A program made the position numbers and the translations under genes. From Chloroflexi bacterium RBG_16_48_8 (GTDB lineage Bacteria; Chloroflexota; Anaerolineae; Anaerolineales; E44-bin32): 5,247 nt of DNA. The notes beneath the pieces were generated by a model. That model ran no database searches. It was given only the letters and a program-made list of their open reading frames with translations, and was not told where the DNA came from. The stretch is taken from NCBI GenBank assembly GCA_001795115.1, contig MGNI01000152.1, positions 1-5,247 on the forward strand. The letters run 5' to 3'. The number at the start of each line of letters is the position of its first letter. The stretch's first letter is position 1. This document shows positions 1-4,595 of this stretch, piece after piece.

Positions 1-69
1 CAGCTTTTCATCCTCGATTATGAACCATGTTGCAACAGAATTCAAGAAGCAATCCCACCCTCCCATCAT
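1..69 (-). CDS. Start of an unidentified cassette gene, cut by the left edge
   Basis: A reading frame opens at an ATG at 69-67 (a second ATG follows directly) and stays open for 23 codons to the window edge. The visible residues are MMGGWDCFLNS followed by VATWFIIEDEKL. A good ribosome binding site, AAAGGG on the minus strand at 77-82, lies 7 nt upstream. The gene points the same way as the other cassette genes and lies downstream of attC1 in the minus-strand reading, where the next cassette's gene is expected. The leader between attC1 and this start (about 70-279) has only very short frames and no convincing promoter that I could find. No family can be named from 23 residues. The call rests on the start site and position only, and a different start or a non-coding stretch is possible. 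Confidence 0.35.
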   Translation of the reverse strand, partial: MMGGWDCFLNSVATWFIIEDEKL

Positions 70-279
70 TTATAATCCCTTTCAAAGATTACATTGAAGC
101 AAAGCCATCGCCATATTGCCACTCTTTGACCTGAACCTTCTCCCGCCTGTTGAAAATGCTCCTTCAAACCATCTGCCTTCTCTGGCCAATCAACATTTGA
201 AGCATTGTTTTGATGATACGGAAGCTAACGTCGCAGACCAAGGAAAGGATCTTAAATGCAAAAAATGGCTTTCGCGGAA

Positions 280-384
280 GGATAACGACCTCGAGATGAG
301 CGGCCCGTTTTCAACCTCGGCATGGAATTCAAGCCTTACACAAACTCATACGAATCTCGGGTCCGCTCCATTGAGGTGTTAGGC
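280..384 (-). other. attC recombination site 1 (3' end of the restriction-modification cassette)
   Basis: This is an imperfect palindrome of 105 bp. On the plus strand it runs from GGATAAC (280-286) to GTTAGGC (378-384). The inner arms pair: ACCTCGAGATGAGCGGCCCG on the left aligns with the reverse complement of the right arm, ACCTCAATGGAGCGGACCCG, with a few unpaired bases. That is the pattern expected of the folded single-strand attC substrate of an integron integrase. Read on the minus strand, the box next to the stop codon of the 391-1227 gene is GCCTAAC, 6 nt after that gene ends. This is the usual place for an attC in a cassette. The arms closely match those of the sites at 3200 and 4242. 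Confidence 0.85.
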
Positions 385-390
385 AGACCT

Positions 391-1227
391 TTACTCATCA
401 TTAGGTGCTATTGAAACAGTCCTAGAGATAAGATTTAATATCGAGGATGCCTGTAAAGCGAGCGCATTAGCCACCTGAACTGGTAGCTTCGTATTCTTGG
501 CAGCAGAGAGCTTTTCCCAAAGATCTTGAAATTGACTATTTGCAAGGATTAAATCAATCTTTGAGGCTTCGTCTTTTGATAAATGCTCTGCAATCGTTGG
601 AAGCCAGGAAGCTTTCTTTAGTTCTGATCGGTCTTTTCTACTGAGACCTGCCATTTCAAGGAGAGATCTCAGGGTTAAATCCAAAGCTGATCTAAGACCC
701 ATGAGAGGCTCTTGGGGGTCTTCTCCATTAGGAAGTAAGCGGAACTGATGAGACGCGTCCTCATATTTCGAAGCTGCAGTAGGGTTTATTGGCTTCAGAA
801 ACGAAATAACATGATCGCGTTCCTCATCACCCGTCACTAAATTGCGATATGTCATTGCTAGGCCAGAGAATTCATCGCGCTCTTCTTTACCCTCAAGGTA
901 GTTATGACTTCCAGTAATGAAAGAGAACGCATCAGAGGATGCGGTGCTGGCTGTAGAAGAGACCGCGAAAATCAAACCTTTTGGATCGGAGGTATGGTGA
1001 TCAAATAGAGGTTTTGTTCGTTCGACCAAGAGCGGTATTGTCTGGTTCGAAAGAGACCATTCTCTTACCAAATCGGGAGGCAAATACTTCTCAGCGAATG
1101 CAATGCAATCAACAAGAAATGCGACTATATCCTTAAACTTCGAAAGCGCCCGTGCCTGGTCGATGAGGGATTCTTGGAAAATGATTGTGTCATTAAGTAA
1201 CTGACGAGCATGAGTTGGAGTATCCAT
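391..1227 (-). CDS. Unknown protein, third gene of the restriction-modification cassette
   Basis: I do not recognise this 278-residue protein. It is soluble in appearance, with no signal peptide or membrane segment, and it looks mostly helical. The N-terminal half has amphipathic stretches (around LLNDTIIFQESLIDQARALS and DCIAFAEKYLPPDLV). A Ser/Thr/Ala-rich stretch (AVSSTASTASSDAFSF) lies near residues 88-103. The C-terminal part (roughly 175-270) contains ALDLTLRSLLEMAGLSRKD and further helices. No catalytic motif is clear. The frame can be extended to an ATG at 1302 (303 residues), but the ATG at 1227 has an AGAGGT ribosome binding site 4 nt upstream, whereas the 1302 start has only a G-run abutting it. 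The gene starts about 126 nt after the methyltransferase stop and ends 6 nt before attC1, so it moves with the restriction-modification pair. It may be an accessory factor, a regulator or an independent defence gene; this is inference from position only. Confidence 0.8.
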   Translation of the reverse strand: MDTPTHARQLLNDTIIFQESLIDQARALSKFKDIVAFLVDCIAFAEKYLPPDLVREWSLSNQTIPLLVERTKPLFDHHTSDPKGLIFAVSSTASTASSDAFSFITGSHNYLEGKEERDEFSGLAMTYRNLVTGDEERDHVISFLKPINPTAASKYEDASHQFRLLPNGEDPQEPLMGLRSALDLTLRSLLEMAGLSRKDRSELKKASWLPTIAEHLSKDEASKIDLILANSQFQDLWEKLSAAKNTKLPVQVANALALQASSILNLISRTVSIAPNDE

Positions 1228-1231
1228 GTCT

Positions 1232-1237
1232 ACCTCT
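1232..1237 (-). promoter_or_regulatory. Ribosome binding site that fixes the start of the third cassette gene
   Basis: AGAGGT on the minus strand lies 4 nt before the ATG at 1227. It favours this start over the in-frame ATG at 1302, which has no spaced Shine-Dalgarno sequence. Confidence 0.55.
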
Positions 1238-1353
1238 AATACACCTATTGGCTGTGAGGTGGGCAGCCAGGATCGATTTACGCATGCATAACTCTCTGGC
1301 ATCCCCAGCCCGATACATCGAATAGTTGAAGTATTTGATAATTGAAAAGAGTC

Positions 1354-2451
1354 CTAGTCGGAGGGATCTTGCATTTTTCCTCGAACAATCGACCTCAATT
1401 CATCTATCGGCTGTAGCTCTCCACGCACATCCTCATAGTACCAGTGCTCCCAGCCGTTACAAGGACTGCCATTCATCATATGCTTACCCGCTTGATGGAT
1501 CGAGCCCTCGAAGCTATCAATCTTGAGTTTACCATCCGGCTTCACCTTTGCGGATTTTGCCCTGTCCAATTGGAAGTACAAGTGCTGTCCTGGCTTCACA
1601 AGGCCGTTCTCAAGGAGGCTAGCAAAAGGAACGCGAGGCTCTAATGCCTTCTTGTTTCTAACATCAAATGTAGTTTCTTCGAAAAGTTCAGGAACCACTG
1701 CGTCAAGACGCTTCTGCGCCAATCGAACATATCTCTCTTCATTTTCAATACCAATCCAATTTCGATGAAGCCTTTTCGCGACAGCACCTGTTGTGCCACT
1801 CCCGAAAAATGGATCTAGAACAACATCTCCAGGATTGCTTGATGAAAGAATAACCCTATAAAGGAGAGCCTCTGGTTTCTGAGTTGAGTGAGCCTTCTTT
1901 CCATTCTCCTTCAATCTCTCGGAGCCGGAACAAATTGGGAGGATCCAATCACTCCGCATCTGCTTATCGTCGTTGAATGGCTTCATCGCATGATGGTTGA
2001 AAGTGTATTTGGCACCTTTTACTTTGCTTGCCCAGATAAGGGTCTCGTGAGCATTCGTAAACCGGACGCCACGGAAATTTGGCATTGGATTTGTCTTCAC
2101 CCAAATCACATCATTAAGGATCCAATAACCCAAATCTTGAATTATCTTTCCCATTCGGTAAATGTTGTGATAGGTTCCGATCACCCATATTGTGCCCGTT
2201 TCTTTAAGAACTCGACGACACGCTGAGAGCCAATTCCGACTGAACTCGTCATATGTATCAAAACTCTTGAATTGATCCCATTCATCATCGACAGCATCAA
2301 CTAGAGTCATATTCGGACGCCAGAGATCGTTACGGAGCTGAAGATTATAAGGAGGATCAGCGAAGATCAGATCAATAGATGAAGAGGGGAATGTCTCAAG
2401 AAGCTTAATACAATCACCCCGAATTATTTGATTTAGCGGAAGTTCCTTCAC
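1354..2451 (-). CDS. Adenine-N6 DNA methyltransferase of CcrM/HinfI type, probably GANTC-specific
   Basis: This 365-residue protein is close in length to CcrM and M.HinfI (about 360). It should transfer a methyl group from S-adenosylmethionine to adenine N6. The order of motifs is that of the beta class. The catalytic DPPY is at 32-35, inside FADPPYNLQL. The AdoMet-binding motif DPFFGSG is at 213-219, C-terminal to the catalytic motif. Between them are long stretches typical of CcrM-like enzymes: WVIGTYHNIYRMG (89-101), KTNPMPNFRG (119-128) and HSTQKPEALL (188-197). From about 268 the chain has the C-terminal extension (RVPFASLLENGL, then SFEGSIHQAG and CNGWEHWYYE) seen in CcrM and M.HinfI. 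The GTG start at 2451 overlaps the endonuclease stop as GTGA and has AGGAGG 7 nt upstream. Partnering with an endonuclease marks it as a restriction-modification enzyme and not a solitary cell-cycle methyltransferase. GANTC specificity is inferred from similarity. Confidence 0.95.
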   Translation of the reverse strand: MKELPLNQIIRGDCIKLLETFPSSSIDLIFADPPYNLQLRNDLWRPNMTLVDAVDDEWDQFKSFDTYDEFSRNWLSACRRVLKETGTIWVIGTYHNIYRMGKIIQDLGYWILNDVIWVKTNPMPNFRGVRFTNAHETLIWASKVKGAKYTFNHHAMKPFNDDKQMRSDWILPICSGSERLKENGKKAHSTQKPEALLYRVILSSSNPGDVVLDPFFGSGTTGAVAKRLHRNWIGIENEERYVRLAQKRLDAVVPELFEETTFDVRNKKALEPRVPFASLLENGLVKPGQHLYFQLDRAKSAKVKPDGKLKIDSFEGSIHQAGKHMMNGSPCNGWEHWYYEDVRGELQPIDELRSIVRGKMQDPSD

Positions 2452-3140
2452 TCAATTTCCTCCTCTTCATACTGCAACATTTGTTCTATTATTTCACGAA
2501 TCTCGGTGTTTTGCAACAATTCTGAAAGGAAGTATTCAAGGTTCTCTGACTGAAGCATATTTCGTTCTTCCCTTATCTGATCATAATCAATCTCAAGAAG
2601 CTCACAAAGCTCCCTACCAGTCATGGCGTTTTCAATACCGAAGCGACCCTTAGCACCAGTAACAATTGCTTCTTTATCCTCCTGGTTGAATGAACAGAAA
2701 TAATAGGAACTGGCGTAGCCTGTTATTGATGCAACATATCCGGATATTTTCTTCATGCTCTCTAATTCACCAGATGCCTTCTTTGTATCAAATGTATCTC
2801 CATCTTTAACTTCAATAACCAAGACACTTTTCAACGAATTATCCAAGATTAGGATATCGCCAGTAACCCCAGGCGAACCAGATTTTGCGGGCATAGATGG
2901 TCGAAATACAATGACTTTTTGCGAAGGAGTCAAAGGGATCTGATTCGATAGAGCCTCATCTAACGTGGATTTGAGACTGTGGGATGTCTTCTCCTCCAGA
3001 ATCTTCTCAAGCTCATTGCCAGCACGAATTACAGTAGCTTGCACTCGGCTTATCAAGAGACCTACGTCTACATTGCCAAATAGCCTCACGTAACCTGAAT
3101 TCTCGTCGCCTCGCCCCTTGCTTTCAGAGATCCTAGGCAT
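2448..3140 (-). CDS. Type II restriction endonuclease, PD-(D/E)XK fold, partner of the methyltransferase
   Basis: This 230-residue protein should cut DNA at the site protected by the adjacent methyltransferase, probably GANTC. The nuclease core is visible as GDILILD (94-100, candidate metal ligand D95), then VLVIEVKDGDTFDTKK (106-121), giving D-x14-E110-x-K112. An N-terminal helical part (about 25-65) includes a possible Glu ligand. The C-terminal 50 residues are strongly acidic and helical, ending in EEEEIE. The ATG at 3140 is the first possible start after an in-frame TGA. Its nearest Shine-Dalgarno-like stretch (AAAGGA) is a rather long 13 nt away, so initiation may be weak. The gene is first in the cassette, behind a candidate promoter, and overlaps the methyltransferase by 4 nt. 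The fold call is from motif and context. I cannot confirm the subfamily, although length and partner fit a HinfI-like enzyme. Confidence 0.85.
   Translation of the reverse strand: MPRISESKGRGDENSGYVRLFGNVDVGLLISRVQATVIRAGNELEKILEEKTSHSLKSTLDEALSNQIPLTPSQKVIVFRPSMPAKSGSPGVTGDILILDNSLKSVLVIEVKDGDTFDTKKASGELESMKKISGYVASITGYASSYYFCSFNQEDKEAIVTGAKGRFGIENAMTGRELCELLEIDYDQIREERNMLQSENLEYFLSELLQNTEIREIIEQMLQYEEEEIE
2459..2464 (-). promoter_or_regulatory. Strong ribosome binding site of the methyltransferase, inside the endonuclease gene
   Basis: AGGAGG on the minus strand ends 7 nt before the GTG start of the methyltransferase. The same bases encode two of the Glu codons of the endonuclease's EEEEIE tail. 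It decides the GTG start and suggests efficient, coupled translation of the protective enzyme. Confidence 0.75.
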
Positions 3141-3167
3141 TGAAGGTTTATCATCCTTTCACTCAAA

Positions 3168-3196
3168 TTCATAAGAAATTATTCGAAATATTACAA
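3168..3196 (-). promoter_or_regulatory. Candidate sigma70-type promoter inside the cassette
   Basis: On the minus strand TTGTAA (3196-3191) and TATGAA (3173-3168) are separated by exactly 17 nt. Each matches four of six consensus bases. The stretch is AT-rich, lies between the cassette's leading attC box and the endonuclease start at 3140, and points at the restriction-modification genes. An own promoter would let the cassette be expressed far from an integron promoter. Found by eye; not proven. Confidence 0.45.
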
Positions 3197-3199
3197 TCT

Positions 3200-3322
3200 G
3201 CCTAACGTCATCGAGATGAGCAGCGCCGATAACTATCTCAGATTATCTTCGCGCATCCTGAAGCTTGAATCAAATCTGAATTTTCGCCTGCCCTCGGCGT
3301 CTGCTCCATTGAGTGGTTATCT
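3200..3322 (-). other. attC recombination site 2 (between the two cassettes)
   Basis: This is an imperfect palindrome of 123 bp from GCCTAAC (3200-3206) to GTTATCT (3316-3322). The arms CATCGAGATGAGCAGCGCC and the reverse complement of the right arm, CACTCAATGGAGCAGACGCC, pair with a few unpaired bases. The inner arms match those of the other two sites, while the central part differs. On the minus strand it follows the stop codon of the 3355-4230 gene by about 32 nt, and its GTTAGGC box opens the restriction-modification cassette. Confidence 0.88.
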
Positions 3323-3354
3323 TTCCGCTGGGATTTCTCCAAGATGCAAGGTCC

Positions 3355-4230
3355 CTAACGGTCGACAGGTACGAAGATATCCGCTGTCCACGCACCACGG
3401 GTCATTAGTTGTGCAGGAGGGGTGGGATCCTGACCTCTTAGTTGGGGGGGGTCCATTGGAAACAAGACATCCGCCGTTAGTCCACTTCTCATACCCGGAT
3501 CCCAAGATCCGTTGGTGAATTCGAAAGGGCGAAACCTTATGTGCAATCCTGCGGACACTCGACCTTTTCGTTTATCAAACCCCTCCCATACTTGTTGAGG
3601 GTCGAGATGTGGCCATAGATGGGAGACGTAATGTATGTGTGGGCCATGCTTCCAGTGATTTGCGCCGGGTTCGTCGATATCCTCATAGCTAAAGAACATG
3701 CATTGCCATTGCGTGTCCCTTTCAAACATGTGAACATGCACGAGTTTCCGAAAGGTGAACAGCGAAGAGATCTTCCTGGAAATCCTTCCAAACACGCTAG
3801 AATGCATTTCCTTGCGGTCGGTATCAGTGATTTGGAGATGATCGGGAACGAACTCAGGGAACCTCGATCTATGTGTAAGGCCCTTCTGAGAGTGGTTATG
3901 CACCAGAAGGAATAGCTCATTCTCGGTAATGATCGAAGCCTCGGCGATGCGCTCGACCTCTCGCTTGGTGGTGGCTGAAAGCAGGGCGTCGATTGCCTTA
4001 GGGATTCCAAGCGCCCGGATCATGCTCTCATAGCTTAGTCTCGCTTGGTGCGTATCTGCCAGCAGTTGAACCGTTTCTAGCTGGCTTGTGACATGACCCT
4101 GGGCTGCGATGCGGGCAAGACTGATATCGAGGGCCGCCTGCTCGAGGCCCTCAATGTCGGAAACATGGTATCGAGCCCCAGGTCTTGAGAATGGATGGCC
4201 GAATCTAGTCACGTGCCTGTTCCGAAGCAT
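3355..4230 (-). CDS. Unknown His-rich protein, single gene of its cassette
   Basis: I cannot name a family for this 291-residue protein. Residues 1-100 look helical (EGLEQAALDISLARIAAQG, then ESMIRALGIPKAIDALLSAT). The middle holds a striking His/Trp/Tyr-rich block at about 165-208 (HVHMFERD, SYEDIDEPGANHWKHGPHIH, VSHLWPHL), which could bind metal or form a catalytic site. Two similar segments, LTADVLFPMD (251-260) and WTADIFVPVD (281-290), lie 30 residues apart near the end. A run of eight C bases (codons 260-263) sits between them and makes the C-terminus dependent on tract length. The start at 4230 is chosen because an upstream ATG at 4281 would lie inside attC3, outside the cassette; the ribosome binding site is poor (AAGGA abuts the ATG). 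With no promoter in its cassette, it would depend on upstream transcription, now separated by the IS. Confidence 0.75.
   Translation of the reverse strand: MLRNRHVTRFGHPFSRPGARYHVSDIEGLEQAALDISLARIAAQGHVTSQLETVQLLADTHQARLSYESMIRALGIPKAIDALLSATTKREVERIAEASIITENELFLLVHNHSQKGLTHRSRFPEFVPDHLQITDTDRKEMHSSVFGRISRKISSLFTFRKLVHVHMFERDTQWQCMFFSYEDIDEPGANHWKHGPHIHYVSHLWPHLDPQQVWEGFDKRKGRVSAGLHIRFRPFEFTNGSWDPGMRSGLTADVLFPMDPPQLRGQDPTPPAQLMTRGAWTADIFVPVDR
3444..3451 (-). repeat. C8 homopolymer inside the 3' end of the unknown cassette gene
   Basis: Eight consecutive C bases on the coding (minus) strand, read as gaC CCC CCC Caa. Loss of one C gives an immediate TAA (protein of about 263 residues ending MDPPN). 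Gain of one C opens a frame that runs to 3317 inside attC2 (about 304 residues). Confidence 0.9.
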
Positions 4231-4241
4231 TCCTTGATTCC

Positions 4242-4340
4242 GCCTAACTGCCTCGAGATGAGCCGCCCGGCCAGCCGGCACTAGTATCGTCCGGAACCAG
4301 ACTCCGGGCTGGCCGGGTCGGCTCCATCGAGTTGTTATTA
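4242..4340 (-). other. attC recombination site 3, abutted by the insertion sequence
   Basis: This is an imperfect palindrome of 99 bp from GCCTAAC (4242-4248) to GTTATTA (4334-4340). The arms GCCTCGAGATGAGCCGCCCG and GTCGGCTCCATCGAGTT pair, extended by the GGCCAGCC / GGCTGGCC inner stem. On the minus strand its GTTAGGC box opens the cassette of the unknown His-rich protein. The outer box (TAATAAC on the minus strand) is the least canonical of the set and touches the apparent left end of the IS110-type element. The insertion may therefore have replaced part of that box. Confidence 0.85.
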
Positions 4341-4349
4341 GTATGTAGT

Positions 4350-4550
4350 TGGGGCGCGACCGGTGTTATCCTTTGCTTGACGAGCGACGGGGACGCACCG
4401 GGGGCTCGGAGCGTAAGGGCGGACCGAAGCTGCCTATGGGATGCATTTGCAAGCCCGTGTTGTTATTTGGTCGGCCCGTCGGATCACTCGTGTGGGACGA
4501 ATGAGCCCGAATCGGTTTTTGTACCTTCCTGCCCAAAAATCCGCGCCCCA
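4350..4550 (+). ncRNA. Candidate bridge (seek) RNA of the IS110-type element
   Basis: IS110-group elements encode a structured RNA in the left non-coding end that pairs with target and donor DNA to guide the transposase. This stretch has no plausible gene and several pairings. TGGGGCGCG (4350-4358) is complementary to CGCGCCCCA (4542-4550) and could close the whole region. TCACTCGT (4484-4491) pairs with ACGAATGA (4497-4504), with one mismatch and a 5-nt loop. CGGTTTTTG (4513-4521) pairs with CAAAAATCCG (4534-4543) around one bulge; this last hairpin and the long-range stem share bases and would compete. TGTTAT occurs at 4364-4369 and again at 4461-4466, where GTTGTTATT repeats the attC3 edge at 4331-4339, as a guide segment might. 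The limits are inferred, not mapped. Confidence 0.5.
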
Positions 4551-4558
4551 TCCGATCT

Positions 4559-4575
4559 GGTCAGCAATGCTGACC
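4559..4575. repeat. Perfect 8-bp inverted repeat just upstream of the transposase ribosome binding site
   Basis: GGTCAGCA and TGCTGACC flank a single A. The repeat lies 8 nt before the TAGGAG ribosome binding site of the transposase. With a one-base centre it is a poor RNA hairpin unless some inner pairs open, so it could equally be a protein-binding palindrome. A role in restraining transposase expression is a guess. Confidence 0.6.
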
Positions 4576-4595
4576 TTCTCAATTAGGAGTGTACG

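Larger units (their letters stand above)
286..3205 (-). mobile_element. Integron gene cassette carrying a three-gene restriction-modification unit
   Basis: The cassette limits follow from the G/TTRRRY crossover rule. On the minus strand it starts at the TTAGGC of attC2 (3205-3200) and ends at the G of the outer box of attC1 (286). The leading box GTTAGGC and the trailing box GCCTAAC (384-378) are exact complements, as expected if both came from one circular cassette. This supports an intact, mobilisable unit of about 2.9 kb. It carries its own candidate promoter, an endonuclease, a methyltransferase and an unknown gene, all in one direction. Most cassettes are smaller, hold one gene and lack a promoter, so size, gene number and the internal promoter are all unusual. 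The borders are inferred from sequence and have not been tested. Confidence 0.75.
3206..4247 (-). mobile_element. Integron gene cassette with one unknown gene
   Basis: Bounded on the minus strand by TTAGGC of attC3 (4247-4242) and the G of the crossover box of attC2 (3206), about 1.04 kb in all. It has the classic cassette form: a gene starting only about a dozen bases after the leading box, no room for a promoter, and an attC shortly after the stop. Its leading box (GTTAGGC) and trailing box (AGATAAC) are not complementary, unlike in the neighbouring cassette, so one border has drifted or recombined. Confidence 0.7.

Noticed and set aside
116..382. Plus-strand frame of 88 codons with a TTG start
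   Set aside because: It runs through attC1 to its last bases, has no ribosome binding site, and its second half is simply the attC arms.
1249..1269. Short inverted repeat TGGCTG / CAGCCA with a 9-nt spacer in the leader of the third cassette gene
   Set aside because: A six-base stem with a nine-base loop is expected by chance, and no T-run follows.
1228..1302. N-terminal extension of the third cassette gene to the ATG at 1302
   Set aside because: There is no spaced ribosome binding site there, while the ATG at 1227 has AGAGGT at a suitable distance. I kept the shorter form, though the longer one is not excluded.
1349..1353. GANTC site just after the methyltransferase stop as a methylation-sensitive control point
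   Set aside because: Several GANTC sites occur across the window, and this one overlaps no recognisable promoter.
1888..2226. Plus-strand frame of 112 codons antisense to the methyltransferase
   Set aside because: It is a shadow of a well-supported gene, with no ribosome binding site or recognisable product.
3537..4010. Second minus-strand frame of 157 codons within the His-rich gene
   Set aside because: It lies in another frame of the same strand, entirely inside the 291-codon gene, with Ser/Arg/Cys-rich low-complexity content typical of a shadow.
4231..4281. Start of the His-rich protein at the upstream ATG at 4281
   Set aside because: This start lies inside attC3, in the preceding recombination unit, so it would not travel with the cassette.
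4332..4586. Plus-strand frame of 84 codons upstream of the transposase
   Set aside because: It begins in the attC edge, spans the structured region, and has no ribosome binding site or family resemblance; an RNA element explains the stretch better.
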